NCBI GenBank assembly: GCA_002347485.1
Contig: DDXM01000050.1
Span: 1-54,189 of the forward strand
Source: Anaerolineaceae bacterium UBA2260
GTDB lineage: Bacteria; Chloroflexota; Anaerolineae; Anaerolineales; Anaerolineaceae
Length of the DNA stretch: 54,189 nucleotides
Direction: 5' to 3'
Positions 7,537-16,661 of this stretch are shown in pieces (positions within the stretch are counted from its first letter, which is position 1; each line of letters begins with the position of its first letter). The notes under the pieces are model-generated. The model saw nothing but the letters and a program-made list of their open reading frames with translations, did not search any database and was not told where the DNA came from. The position numbers and the translations under genes are program-made.

Positions 7537-9797
7537 GCACCGGGAAGAAAACACAACGGAGCGCCGCCACTGACAAGCAGAGAAAAACTGGTGTCAGCAA
7601 AGGAGCAAATTCACAAGTCAAACGTAAAAGGGTGGAGCAACGGACTGAGGAGGAAGAGCTTAATCTCCTCCCTGCGTTCGTTGACCACACCCGTTCAGTG
7701 ATCAATAATCTGAAACGTTTCGGTTGGGATCTGCTGGGCACATTTCTCGCACTCCTGGCGATGTTGACGTTGTTGGGTTTGCTGGGACTCAGCCGGGGAA
7801 CGCTGATGGATTCGTGGATCCAATTCCTCAGGCACAGTTTTGGTTATGGTTCTTTCTTAACGGTAGTGATGCTGGGCTTATTGAGCGCACTGGTCTTTCG
7901 CCAAGGCGCAGGTCATCCCCTCCAGCTTTCTTTCGCCAGACTGATGGCGATCGAGGGATTATTCATTTTTATTTTTCCATTGCTTTCATCTTTCGGCGGT
8001 GTCTCGATCGATCGCGCAGCGGAGGGTAAAGACGGCGGGCTTTTCGGTTGGGGTTTAGCGCAATTATTGGCACAAATTCTTACCAAAACGGGCGCGCTCC
8101 TTTTCTACCTGGTCGCGTTCGTTCTGCTCCTGGGATATGTCACCCAAGCGCGCTCCTGGTTGATGGAAGGCAGATGGTCAGCCTTCATTTTGAAATTGCG
8201 CGGTGGGTTTACCGCTAAAAAACCACAGGGTCTGGCAGCCCCCAGGCAAGATCAGCCGGGTATCAAGACTCCGGTCGTCACGAAACAGGCACCGGTTTCC
8301 AGTGAAATCAAACAGCAACTTATCCCTACAGATCCGGATCGCGACAGACGTTTGCCACCCTTGAGCTTGCTGCTGGATGAGAACCCTGTGCCTCCAAACG
8401 ACCGCTTGATCAAGGGAAACGCACTGCTCATCGAACAAAAACTGGCGGAATTTGGCGTGCCAGTTAAAGTGATCGGTTATCGCGTGGGGCCAGCCGTGAC
8501 GCAGTACGCGGTGGAGCCGGGTTACACTGAAAAGATGGGCGTGGATGGCAGGATGACGCGCCAGAAGGTCAAAGTATCCAAAATATCCAGCCTATCGCGA
8601 GACCTGGCGCTGGCGCTCTCGGCCCAGCGGCTGCGCGTTGAAACACCCGTACCGGGAAAATCTTATGTGGGCATTGAGGTGCCGAACGACGATAACGCGT
8701 TTGTGCGGTTAAAGCCGATCCTGGATTCTGACGAGTTCAAGAAGGACAAAGCTCCGCTCTCGATCGCGTTGGGAAGGGATGTTTCCGGTGAACCGGTGAA
8801 GACCGACCTGGAAAAGCTGCCGCATCTCTTGATCGCTGGCACGACGAATTCTGGAAAGTCGGTTTGCGTGACCTCGCTGACCACCTGCCTGGCGATGAAT
8901 AACTCGCCCGCAGACCTGCGCCTGGTGATGCTCGACCCCAAAATGGTGGAGTTGGTGAGATTCAATGGCTTACCGCATCTGATAGGCAAGGTGGAAACCG
9001 AGCTTGAGAGGATGCTGGCGGTGCTACGCTGGGCGCAGATGGAGATGGATGCGCGCTATCGCCTGCTCGCGGAAGTAAGAGTGAGGAACCTGGCAGGTTA
9101 CAATCTGCGCATGCGGCAGAAAAAGAAACCCCCGCTGCCGCGCATCGTGATCATCATTGATGAATTGGCGGACCTGATGATGAGCGCGCCTGAGCAAACC
9201 GAGCACAGCCTGATCCGCCTGGCACAAATGGCGCGTGCCACGGGTATCCATATGGTAGTTGCCACGCAACGACCCAGCACAGATGTGGTCACTGGTTTGA
9301 TCAAAGCCAACTTCCCGGCGCGCATTTCGTTCGCCATGGCTTCAGCCGTTGATTCGAGGGTGATCCTGGATGCTAATGGCGCGGAAAACCTGCTCGGCAG
9401 GGGTGACATGCTCTTCCTTGATCCGGCGCGGTCGGGCTTGCAGCGTCTGCAGGGTGTGATCGTTAGCGATAGCGAGATCGAAAAGATCCAAAAACACTGG
9501 CAGAGTCTCCAGCAGAGCATCGATGTCAGACCCCCTCCGTGGGAGGAACTTGTCGAGGAGATCGGCAGCCTTGACAGCGACGTGTTGGTGGAACAGGCGA
9601 TCGAGGTGGTACGGGCTGCTGGCAAAGCCTCTACATCGCTCTTACAGCGCAGGCTGCGCATTGGCTTTCCACGGGCGGCCCGTTTGATGGACGAATTGGA
9701 GGAAATGGGTGTCATCGGTCCAGCGGTCGGCAGCGGAAAGGAAAGGGATGTGCTGCTGGAAAATGACGACATGGACGAGGTTACCGAAGAAGAATAG
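7533..9797 (+). CDS. ftsK: DNA translocase FtsK/SpoIIIE
   Basis: Septum-anchored, ATP-driven motor that moves chromosomal DNA during division. The 754 aa protein has a basic N-terminus, about four membrane helices (residues roughly 65-215) and a short linker. The alpha-beta RecA-like motor follows: ATGTTNSGKS-type Walker A (seen here as AGTTNSGKSVCV, near residue 435), Walker B RIVIIIDELADLMM, and the TQRPSTDVVTGLIKANFPARI motif. A C-terminal winged-helix gamma domain (ASTSLLQRRLRIGFPRAARLMDELEEMGVIGP) reads KOPS-like sites. All catalytic residues are present. Translation is coupled to the S1 gene by a 4-base ATGA overlap. Confidence 0.96.
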   Translation: MSTGKKTQRSAATDKQRKTGVSKGANSQVKRKRVEQRTEEEELNLLPAFVDHTRSVINNLKRFGWDLLGTFLALLAMLTLLGLLGLSRGTLMDSWIQFLRHSFGYGSFLTVVMLGLLSALVFRQGAGHPLQLSFARLMAIEGLFIFIFPLLSSFGGVSIDRAAEGKDGGLFGWGLAQLLAQILTKTGALLFYLVAFVLLLGYVTQARSWLMEGRWSAFILKLRGGFTAKKPQGLAAPRQDQPGIKTPVVTKQAPVSSEIKQQLIPTDPDRDRRLPPLSLLLDENPVPPNDRLIKGNALLIEQKLAEFGVPVKVIGYRVGPAVTQYAVEPGYTEKMGVDGRMTRQKVKVSKISSLSRDLALALSAQRLRVETPVPGKSYVGIEVPNDDNAFVRLKPILDSDEFKKDKAPLSIALGRDVSGEPVKTDLEKLPHLLIAGTTNSGKSVCVTSLTTCLAMNNSPADLRLVMLDPKMVELVRFNGLPHLIGKVETELERMLAVLRWAQMEMDARYRLLAEVRVRNLAGYNLRMRQKKKPPLPRIVIIIDELADLMMSAPEQTEHSLIRLAQMARATGIHMVVATQRPSTDVVTGLIKANFPARISFAMASAVDSRVILDANGAENLLGRGDMLFLDPARSGLQRLQGVIVSDSEIEKIQKHWQSLQQSIDVRPPPWEELVEEIGSLDSDVLVEQAIEVVRAAGKASTSLLQRRLRIGFPRAARLMDELEEMGVIGPAVGSGKERDVLLENDDMDEVTEEE

Positions 9798-9859
9798 ATT
9801 ATCGCGCCTTGATCGAAGACAATTAATAGTAAAATTCGTTTCTATTGGCAGGTGAGACT

Positions 9860-10486
9860 ATGAGTGAACAGTCGAGTGGCAATGTGGTCAAGAAAAAAAG
9901 GTCGTTTGAACAATTCATGCGCGACACCTTCAAGCGTGTTCTTGACCCTGTCGCAGGCTTCTTATTAAACTTCGGATTGACCCCCAACAGCGTTACATTA
10001 TTTGGTATGCTGTTATCTGCCGCGGCAGGCGTTCTTGCCGGTTTGGGTAAATTCAGCATCGCAGGGTTGATCCTGCTGATAGGAGCGCCGCTCGACGCGG
10101 TTGACGGCGCAATGGCCAGGCTTCGCGGGCAGCCGACCCGGTTTGGCGGTTTCTTTGACTCCGTCATTGACCGCTATTCAGAGTTGTTTTTATTAGGCGG
10201 GTTGTTGTTTTATTATGTCGCGCAGGGGAACGCATTCGCGAGCCTGCTGGTTTTCATCGCCGCAGCTGGCAGCGTGATGGTTTCTTACACGCGGGCGCGA
10301 GCAGAAGGCCAGCGCTTCACAGCCAAGGTCGGCATCCTTTCGCGCATGGAGCGGATGATTGCGCTCATTCTGTTCCTGATTATTGGCAAGCCGATATACG
10401 CGATATGGATCATCGCCATCCTGGCGAATGTTACTGCTGTTCAGCGAATCTTAAACGTATATAAACAATCCAGATTAGAGGAATGA
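9860..10486 (+). CDS. CDP-alcohol phosphatidyltransferase
   Basis: Integral membrane enzyme that transfers a phosphatidyl group from CDP-diacylglycerol to an alcohol (glycerol-3-phosphate or inositol phosphate). The 208 aa protein holds the diagnostic D-x2-D-G-x2-A-R-x8-G-x3-D-x3-D motif complete (LDAVDGAMARLRGQ to GGFFDSVIDRYSE, about residues 75-105) and four or more hydrophobic helices. The family resemblance is to the PgsA or phosphatidylinositol-phosphate synthase type, but the acceptor alcohol cannot be decided. I place the start at ATG 9860, which follows GCAGGTGAGACT, rather than at TTG 9845. A weak TTGATC-15-TAAAAT promoter (9809-9835) may precede it. It is followed by lgt. Confidence 0.88.
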   Translation: MSEQSSGNVVKKKRSFEQFMRDTFKRVLDPVAGFLLNFGLTPNSVTLFGMLLSAAAGVLAGLGKFSIAGLILLIGAPLDAVDGAMARLRGQPTRFGGFFDSVIDRYSELFLLGGLLFYYVAQGNAFASLLVFIAAAGSVMVSYTRARAEGQRFTAKVGILSRMERMIALILFLIIGKPIYAIWIIAILANVTAVQRILNVYKQSRLEE

Positions 10487-10507
10487 CCCTGGGAAAGAGG
10501 CTAAACA

Positions 10508-11317
10508 ATGGTTAACGGTTTTACGATTTTTGGAATCAAGATCTATTTCTACGCCCTGATCATCATCGCTGGTGCGTTATTAGGAGCTTTCGTCGGGACA
10601 AGGGAAGCCAAACGGCGGGGATTCAACCCAGATATCGTCTGGGATATGCTTCCGTGGCTGCTGATGGCTGGCATTATTGGCGCGCGCATCTGGCATGTGT
10701 TGACTCCAGATTCCACCATACTCATCGATGGAAAGAATCCCTATTTCCTGCATCCGCTTGAGATCTTCAACTTCCGAAAGGGTGGTCTGGGCATCCCGGG
10801 CGCTGTTATGGCGGGCGTGCTGGCATTGTGGATCTACGCGCGCAAGAAGAAATTAAACTTTTCGACCTGGTTGGATATACTTGCGCCAGGTGTCGCGCTT
10901 GGTCAGGCGATCGGTCGCTGGGGTAATTTCTTCAACCAGGAAGTGTATGGCATGCCTTCAAACCTACCATGGGCGATCAAGATCGATGAAGCGCACCGCC
11001 TGCCTGGTTTTGAGACCGTGGAAAGATATCACCCCACCTTTCTGTATGAATCCATCTGGAACCTGTTGAACATGTTCGTACTACTGTGGGTGGCGCGGAA
11101 GTTCAAGGATAAATTGAAACCAGGTGACGTGTTTTTCCTTTACCTGATCATCTATTCTTTTGGGCGGTTTATGCTGGAATTCATCCGCATCGTTAACTCG
11201 CCGATTGCTGGGATCAACAGCAACCAGACCTTGATGGGCGTTATTTTTGTGGTATCCATTATTATCATCCTGGTAAGGCACAAACGAGTTGATAAAACGG
11301 AAGCGGCGGTGGAATAG
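10508..11317 (+). CDS. lgt: Prolipoprotein diacylglyceryl transferase
   Basis: Membrane enzyme that transfers diacylglycerol from phosphatidylglycerol to the lipobox cysteine, the first step of lipoprotein maturation. The 269 aa protein has about seven hydrophobic segments, the ARIWHVL segment and the signature GRWGNFFNQEVYGMPS around residues 137-152 (the Lgt signature with the essential N and E). Late motifs include YHPTFLYESIWN and GRFMLEFIR. It sits behind a phospholipid head-group enzyme whose product class supplies its substrate. The window also holds lspA and several lipoproteins (PstS, the SUMF1-like protein). Confidence 0.95.
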   Translation: MVNGFTIFGIKIYFYALIIIAGALLGAFVGTREAKRRGFNPDIVWDMLPWLLMAGIIGARIWHVLTPDSTILIDGKNPYFLHPLEIFNFRKGGLGIPGAVMAGVLALWIYARKKKLNFSTWLDILAPGVALGQAIGRWGNFFNQEVYGMPSNLPWAIKIDEAHRLPGFETVERYHPTFLYESIWNLLNMFVLLWVARKFKDKLKPGDVFFLYLIIYSFGRFMLEFIRIVNSPIAGINSNQTLMGVIFVVSIIIILVRHKRVDKTEAAVE

Positions 11318-11354
11318 GACGCGCCAGTCTAGCGGGCAAGACATGGAGGAGCAC

Positions 11355-12098
11355 ATGCAGCGAATTACCATCCTGGGTTCTGCCAACGCGGTAGCGAAAC
11401 CCGGGCAGGATAACACTCACTTGCTAATCGAGAGCAACGAAAAAAAGGTGATGGTCGATTGCGGCGACAACCCGGTGGCGAAATTATTCGCCGCCGGTTC
11501 ATCCATTCTATCGGTCACTGACCTCGTTCTCACCCATTTTCACGCCGATCACGTGGGCAGCCTGCCGTTATTGATCATGGACATGTGGCTGGAAAAACGA
11601 TCCTACCCACTGGTTATTCACGGGTTACGGGTCACATTGGATAAGGCCAGGCGGATGCTTGAGTTATTCAATTGGGGAGAATGGCAGGGAATGTTTCCGG
11701 TCATGTTCAACGAAATTCCGGAGGAGGGTGCGGAAAATCTGATTGTTGGTCAGGGAATGCACCTCTCGGTACTGCCGGTATTGCATCTGGTGCCAACGAT
11801 CGGCATTAGGGTCAGATTCTCAGACGGTCGGGTGGTCGCATATTCCTGCGACACAGAACCCTGCCCAAATGTAATCCAATTGGCCAAGGGTGCTGATGTG
11901 CTGTTGCAGGAGGCCGCGGGGTTGGCCAAGGGGCACACATCCCCAGGCCAAGCGGGAGAAATTGCCACGCGCGCTGGCGTGAAGAAACTGGTCCTGATCC
12001 ATTATGATAACCGGGTGGTTGAAGAGGACTTGTTGACCGCTGCGCGTAATCCCTTTAAGGGTGAAGTCGCGCTCGCCAAAGACTTGATGGTTGTCTAG
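11355..12098 (+). CDS. Metallo-beta-lactamase-fold hydrolase (RNase Z-like)
   Basis: A 247 aa binuclear zinc hydrolase. It has the HxHxDH motif (THFHADHVGSLP, about residues 61-72), a downstream metal His (LPVLHLVPT), the metal-bridging Asp of YSCDTEP, and a final IHYDN segment. The layout resembles RNase Z/ElaC and the AtsA-like group, but the substrate is not predictable. The start is ATG 11355, since GGAGGAGC at 11345-11352 is an ideal ribosome binding site; the longer frame overlapping lgt is not needed. It converges with the HNH gene with only three bases between them. Confidence 0.85.
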   Translation: MQRITILGSANAVAKPGQDNTHLLIESNEKKVMVDCGDNPVAKLFAAGSSILSVTDLVLTHFHADHVGSLPLLIMDMWLEKRSYPLVIHGLRVTLDKARRMLELFNWGEWQGMFPVMFNEIPEEGAENLIVGQGMHLSVLPVLHLVPTIGIRVRFSDGRVVAYSCDTEPCPNVIQLAKGADVLLQEAAGLAKGHTSPGQAGEIATRAGVKKLVLIHYDNRVVEEDLLTAARNPFKGEVALAKDLMVV

Positions 12099-12101
12099 TT
12101 T

Positions 12102-12605
12102 TTACCATCCCGCGAGATATTCGATCCAATCGTTGTTTTCAGGCAAGAAACGAGCAAAGATATAACGGGCGGCGGTGGGGGGTTCTTTTGGCTGCCGCAG
12201 CAGGCGCATCCCGGTCTCTGATAAAGCTCGTCCACCTTTCAGATGGTTGCACGCGTAACAAGCGGTAACCAGGTTTTTCCATTCATGAGTGCCGCCCATG
12301 TGCCGGGGGATGACATGGTCAACTGTGAGATTTATCGATGTCTTACCACAATACTGGCAGGTGTAGTGGTCGCGCCGGAATATCTCCCGGCGGCTGAGGG
12401 CGACTTTTAAGCGCGGTCGGTTGACCATGTGGGAGAGGCGGATGATGGAGGGGAGGGGGTAAACATTGACGGACGAATGAATGACACCGCGACCATTGAG
12501 AATGAGCGTGGCTTTTTGCGTGAGCATGAGCCCGATGGCGCGCTGATAGCCGCAGACATTGATGGGCTCGAAGTTGGAATTGAGAACGAGGACCGGCTTA
12601 TCCAT
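12102..12605 (-). CDS. HNH endonuclease family protein
   Basis: A 167 aa protein with an HNH nuclease core: CQYCGKTSINLTVDHVIPRHMGGTHEWKNLVTACYACNHLKGG, holding the two CxxC zinc pairs, the catalytic DH and the N-x8-C-x2-C-N-x-x-K end (about residues 83-127). The N-terminal part (PVLVLNSNFEPINVCGYQRAI) is typical of stand-alone bacterial HNH proteins next to housekeeping genes, whose role is unknown. It is not part of a restriction system here. It diverges from tyrS. A TGCTATAAT box ends 16 bases before the ATG and no ribosome binding site is evident. Confidence 0.88.
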   Translation of the reverse strand: MDKPVLVLNSNFEPINVCGYQRAIGLMLTQKATLILNGRGVIHSSVNVYPLPSIIRLSHMVNRPRLKVALSRREIFRRDHYTCQYCGKTSINLTVDHVIPRHMGGTHEWKNLVTACYACNHLKGGRALSETGMRLLRQPKEPPTAARYIFARFLPENNDWIEYLAGW

Positions 12606-12621
12606 TTTTTATATGAAATAG

Positions 12622-12630
12622 ATTATAGCA
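12622..12630 (-). promoter_or_regulatory. Extended -10 box of the HNH gene
   Basis: On the minus strand this reads TGCTATAAT, a perfect extended -10. With a start about seven bases downstream, the 5' leader would be only about 9 bases and has no Shine-Dalgarno sequence. Confidence 0.55.
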
Positions 12631-12724
12631 TGTGGGAAAATGCATTTATCATTTGCGCGTAGCCTTTATTTTAATATTATTCACATATTTCGAAAAGGTT
12701 ATTTCTGCCGAGATCTTCTCACGC

Positions 12725-12733
12725 TGGTATAAT
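12725..12733 (+). promoter_or_regulatory. Extended -10 promoter of tyrS
   Basis: TGGTATAAT, an extended -10 box, 35 bases before the tyrS ATG. The 163-base gap between HNH and tyrS holds this box and the divergent HNH box. I saw no T-box leader: there is no specifier stem, antiterminator or terminator pair, and the predicted leader is only about 28 bases. Confidence 0.6.
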
Positions 12734-12768
12734 TTCACATCACTTAAATTATAAAAAAGGAGGTCGCA

Positions 12769-13986
12769 ATGAACATTAATGAACAGGTCGAATACCTGAT
12801 GCAGGGAACCGAATATGGCGATGAAACGCTGAAGAAAAAAATGGCGGACGAACTGCGGATTCGACTGCAAACCTGTGAAAAAGAGGGTAGGGTATTGCGC
12901 GTTTATTGCGGCTTCGATCCGACCAAGGCTGATCTGCATCTGGGGCACACGGTACCGATGCGCAAGCTGCGCCAATTCCAGGAACTTGGGCATGATGTGT
13001 CCTTTGTCATTGGCAATTACACCTCATTGATTGGCGATCCATCGGACAAGGATGTGCTGCGCCCGCAGCTCACCACGGATGAGGTGGAGGCCAACGCCCG
13101 CACTTACGCGGAGCAGGCGTTCCGAATTCTTGACCCGGCGAAGACCACCATCCGCTATAACGCAGAGTGGTTGGCGGGCATCAGCTTCCGCGATCTGATT
13201 CGGCTCGCGTCGAATTTCACCATCCAGCAGTTCCTTACGCGCGAGAACTTTAAACTGCGCTGGGAGAAGGGTGACCCCGTTTACCTGCATGAAACCTTTT
13301 ACTCGTTAATGCAGGGGTTTGATGCCTATACATTAAACGCGGATGTGCAGATAGGGGGCACCGACCAGCTTTTCAATATCATGACGGCTTCGCGCAAGAT
13401 CATGGAGTTCATGGGTTTGCAACCCAATATTGCCATCATCCTGGGCATTCTCCCTGGCACTGACGGTGTGGTGAAGATGAGCAAATCGCTGGGCAACCAC
13501 GTGCCCATCAGCACGGACGCCGCTGACATGTACGGCAAGGTGATGAGCATCCCTGATTTTGCCATGGGCGTCTACTACAGGTTGACCACGCGGTTGACCC
13601 CGCCGGAGATCGCCGAGATCGAGAAGGGTATCAAATCCGGTGACCTTCACCCACGGGATGCCAAAATGCGCCTGGCGCGGGAAATTTCCGCCGCGTTCTA
13701 TGGCGAAGACGAAGCGCTTAAAGCCGAACAACTTTTCGTAGAGACATTCCAGAAAGGCGCGATCCCCGAGGATATCCCTGTGATAAAAATTGAACCTACA
13801 ACCACGATCGTGGATATCCTTTTATCAGCTGGATTGGCGAAAAGCAAGAGCGAGGCGAGACGCTTGATCGATCAGAACGGCGTTCGCTTCGAAGGGAACG
13901 TGGTACAGGATCCGGCTTTCGCGTTTGTGGCAGAAGGTGTGCTGCAGGTGGGGAAAAGGCACTTCCTGAGAATCGTAAAAGCCTGA
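12769..13986 (+). CDS. tyrS: Tyrosyl-tRNA synthetase
   Basis: Class I synthetase charging tRNA-Tyr. The 405 aa product has the HIGH-type site GFDPTKADLHLGHT (about residues 46-59), the tyrosine-pocket region (ETFYSLMQGFDAY, VQIGGTDQLFNI), the KMSKSLGN loop near residue 238 and a C-terminal S4 domain (DILLSAGLAKSKSEARRLIDQNGV). ATG 12769 follows AAAAGGAGGTCGCA, a near-perfect ribosome binding site. A strong terminator stands directly after its stop. Confidence 0.96.
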   Translation: MNINEQVEYLMQGTEYGDETLKKKMADELRIRLQTCEKEGRVLRVYCGFDPTKADLHLGHTVPMRKLRQFQELGHDVSFVIGNYTSLIGDPSDKDVLRPQLTTDEVEANARTYAEQAFRILDPAKTTIRYNAEWLAGISFRDLIRLASNFTIQQFLTRENFKLRWEKGDPVYLHETFYSLMQGFDAYTLNADVQIGGTDQLFNIMTASRKIMEFMGLQPNIAIILGILPGTDGVVKMSKSLGNHVPISTDAADMYGKVMSIPDFAMGVYYRLTTRLTPPEIAEIEKGIKSGDLHPRDAKMRLAREISAAFYGEDEALKAEQLFVETFQKGAIPEDIPVIKIEPTTTIVDILLSAGLAKSKSEARRLIDQNGVRFEGNVVQDPAFAFVAEGVLQVGKRHFLRIVKA

Positions 13987-13995
13987 TAATCAACC

Positions 13996-14027
13996 AGCGG
14001 CTGGCGAGAACTCTCCCAGCCGCTTTT
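13996..14027 (+). terminator. Rho-independent terminator after tyrS
   Basis: AGCGGCTGG (13996-14004) pairs with CCAGCCGCT (14016-14024), with an inner GAG/CTC extension and a 4-base loop, then a short T run (TTTT 14024-14027). It separates the convergent tyrS and SEDS/PBP genes and probably serves tyrS. Confidence 0.75.
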
Positions 14028-16661
14028 CTATTCCACGATGGTCGCGGTGGCTTCCAGGAACAACTCACGGCCGATCGTTCTGGCAATGAGGGGTGATCCG
14101 TCTTCAAGCGTGACGACGAGCGTGATCGGTGTGCCGTGCCAGGCCGGTGGGGTGCCGGCAACGTACCAGGAAATGGACGCTTTTTCATGTTCCGCCAGTG
14201 ACGATATTTCCCAACCCTGGAAATTTCCCTGGGTTAATTCTCTAGCAGCTTTCACCGCGTCAAAATGGTCCAATTGGACCGGGCCCGCTTCAATTTCAAA
14301 TAAAGTCCAACCCTGATCAGGCTTTTTGTAGGCCATCGCGATTTGAGGGGCGATTACCTTGCCGCCGTTCGACAAGGTTGAATTCATCACAGCAACCTGG
14401 AGAGGCGATACCAGGATTCCCGCCTGACCACTGAAAAGCGCGCGGTAGGAAGAAACTTCCTCGACCTCGATTGCCTGGCTTGTTTCGAGAGGCAACTCAA
14501 AATCACGGAAAAGACCTGTCTCGCGATACAGGTCGAGCGTATCTGAAAGGGTTGAAGACTTATTTATGGTCGTGATGGCATTAATACATCCCCCTGAGAT
14601 CAGCTCGCCCCAGGTGCTACTCCTACCCGGCTTGATGGCGCAGAAGAATTCATTTCCCGGGGTGGTGTTCCATGTATACGCTGGAACTGCCGAGGAAGGG
14701 GTATAGTTCGAGAGAATGTGGGCCAGCAAAACTCCACTGGTTGTGGTGCCGGGGGGATATAAACCCTGGGTGGCCCGGTTGAGTAAGGGAGCGGAGGTAT
14801 CTTCTATCCATTGTGACCATTTTTCATCCAGAAGATTGGCGTCAAATGTGGGTGAGGTGGCCATGACGATGATCTCCCCGCTTTCCGCGTTAAGCACAAC
14901 GATGGCGCCGATGTAATCGTCAAGGAGCGCGCTCGCGGATTGCTGCAATGGAAGATCAAGGCTTGTGCGTAAATCGAAACCTGCGGGATCCTGTCCGTAA
15001 AGAAGCCGGGTTGTGGTGACGTTGATTGGCGTGTTGTACGTGATACCGCGCAAAACGCCATCCAGTTTGTACTCGATCCCGGCCTGGCCAAAATTTGGAT
15101 TGCTGTACCCGATGACAGCGCTGAGTTCGGGATAGCGCAGTACGCGGGTGAGTTCTCCGGCTGGACCCACATTCGCCGTGAGAGGGGTGTTATTGGCATC
15201 GAGGATATTGCCGCGGTACACGTAGCGGTCAGAGATGGCGCGGCGGGGGTTATCCCCGCGCGCCAGGAGGGCATCGGCGCGGATCACTCCCCAATAGGCA
15301 GAAAGCAGCGCGATGGCGCTGAAACCAGCGAGGATGACCCCGCCCACCAAAACGTAAGGTGTGGTTCGGTTGATCATCGCGGGTTGGTCTTCGGCCTGAT
15401 TACTGATGATCATCAGCAGCAGACCTGTGGCGACCGAGACCACGAGCGAAGTGCCGCCATAGGAAATGAATGGCAGCGTAACCCCTGTCAACGGCAGCAG
15501 GCGGATCGTTCCCCCCATAATCAAAATGGACTGCGTGGAGATGAAAACCGTCAGTCCGGCGGAGAGCAAGCGTTGGTACTGGTTCGGAGCGTGCAAGGCG
15601 ATGTATAACCCCCGGATAGCCAGAATGGCATATATACCGACCAGCAGCAAACCGCCAGCGGTGCCGAATTCTTCGAGTATCGCAGGATAGATGAAATCGG
15701 AATTGGCGACCGGGACGACACCGGGACTGCCCAACCCGATACCGCGCCCAAAAAGCCCGCCATTAGCGACCGCGATGAGCGATTGGACAATCTGGTAAGA
15801 GCGGTCGCGGGCATCGAGCCAGGGATTCAACCAGGCTTCGACGCGCAACTGGATGACATCAAACACAATGTAACCTGCAGCGAGGGCAGCGATCACCAGG
15901 AGAAAACTGATCAAGAGGACACGGCGCTTACCAGACGCGATATAAACAACCAATGTATAGATGAAAATAAATAACGATGCTGTCCCCAGGTCGCGCTGCG
16001 CAACAAGGATCAACACGGCAAGTCCGATCAGCACCAAGGTGGGCGTCAGCAACTGCATCAACCGTAAACGGGACTGGGATGTATCTGCGAGATAAGCCGC
16101 CAGGAAAACTACCAGGAGGAATTTGAGCACTTCTGATGGCTGCAGATAGAAACTACCCAGGTTCAGCCAAAGATCGGGTCCGTTTCCCCCAGGATAAGTG
16201 CCGATGAAAAAGGTGAGCAATGTAAGAAGGATTCCACTGATCAACCATACGTATTTGTACCGTCGCAAGATAGTCAGCAGGTTTGGCAAACGCAGCGCAA
16301 AAAGCGCGCCCAACGTCGCGATCACCATCCAAATGGTCTGCTTGAATCCGTAATCCGTGTCAAGGCGATAGATCATCAATAAGCCCCAACCATTGAGGAT
16401 GGCGAAGATCGGCAGAAGGTACGGGTCGCGATCCGGCAAGCGCTTGTTCAGTTGGGTATACATAGTTGTGTATGCCAGCAGCCAGGCAACAAAGCCGATC
16501 CAGTGCTGCCAGCGGTAATTTACTTGCCAGGAGTGAAGCCTGACGGCGGGGGCAAATGTAAGGATCAGGTTACCGAAGAAAATAAAAATTACCGCCAGAA
16601 TTAAGAGTCTGGTCTGGATCTGGTTTCTCGGCGACCGGTTATCCAACAACAGTCGATTCAC
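14028..16661 (-). CDS. SEDS (FtsW/RodA) glycosyltransferase fused to degenerate PBP transpeptidase domain
   Basis: An 877 aa fusion. Residues 1-425 are a SEDS polytopic membrane domain, with FtsW/RodA hallmarks GGNGPDLWLNLGSFYLQPSEVLKF, QRDLGTA, GRGIGLGSPGVVPVANSDFI and LPLTGVTLPFISYGG; this type polymerises glycan strands from lipid II. Residues about 435-877 follow one more membrane helix and resemble class B PBPs of the PbpA type (RGNILDAN, LTTSLDLPLQQ-like segment, GAIVVLNAESGEIIVMATSPTFD, LLNRATQGLYPPG). All three catalytic motifs are lost. The SxxK serine and lysine after PPG are replaced by T-T-T-S (residues 639-642). The SxN region reads GGCIN (690-694). No KTG remains around residues 820-827, where SLAEHEKA is found. 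The GTG start overlaps the mtnP stop by 4 bases. Confidence 0.9.
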   Translation of the reverse strand: MNRLLLDNRSPRNQIQTRLLILAVIFIFFGNLILTFAPAVRLHSWQVNYRWQHWIGFVAWLLAYTTMYTQLNKRLPDRDPYLLPIFAILNGWGLLMIYRLDTDYGFKQTIWMVIATLGALFALRLPNLLTILRRYKYVWLISGILLTLLTFFIGTYPGGNGPDLWLNLGSFYLQPSEVLKFLLVVFLAAYLADTSQSRLRLMQLLTPTLVLIGLAVLILVAQRDLGTASLFIFIYTLVVYIASGKRRVLLISFLLVIAALAAGYIVFDVIQLRVEAWLNPWLDARDRSYQIVQSLIAVANGGLFGRGIGLGSPGVVPVANSDFIYPAILEEFGTAGGLLLVGIYAILAIRGLYIALHAPNQYQRLLSAGLTVFISTQSILIMGGTIRLLPLTGVTLPFISYGGTSLVVSVATGLLLMIISNQAEDQPAMINRTTPYVLVGGVILAGFSAIALLSAYWGVIRADALLARGDNPRRAISDRYVYRGNILDANNTPLTANVGPAGELTRVLRYPELSAVIGYSNPNFGQAGIEYKLDGVLRGITYNTPINVTTTRLLYGQDPAGFDLRTSLDLPLQQSASALLDDYIGAIVVLNAESGEIIVMATSPTFDANLLDEKWSQWIEDTSAPLLNRATQGLYPPGTTTSGVLLAHILSNYTPSSAVPAYTWNTTPGNEFFCAIKPGRSSTWGELISGGCINAITTINKSSTLSDTLDLYRETGLFRDFELPLETSQAIEVEEVSSYRALFSGQAGILVSPLQVAVMNSTLSNGGKVIAPQIAMAYKKPDQGWTLFEIEAGPVQLDHFDAVKAARELTQGNFQGWEISSLAEHEKASISWYVAGTPPAWHGTPITLVVTLEDGSPLIARTIGRELFLEATATIVE

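Noticed and set aside
12606..12768. Possible T-box leader upstream of tyrS
   Set aside because: The predicted transcript start leaves about 28 bases of leader; there is no specifier loop, T-box sequence or terminator/antiterminator pair.
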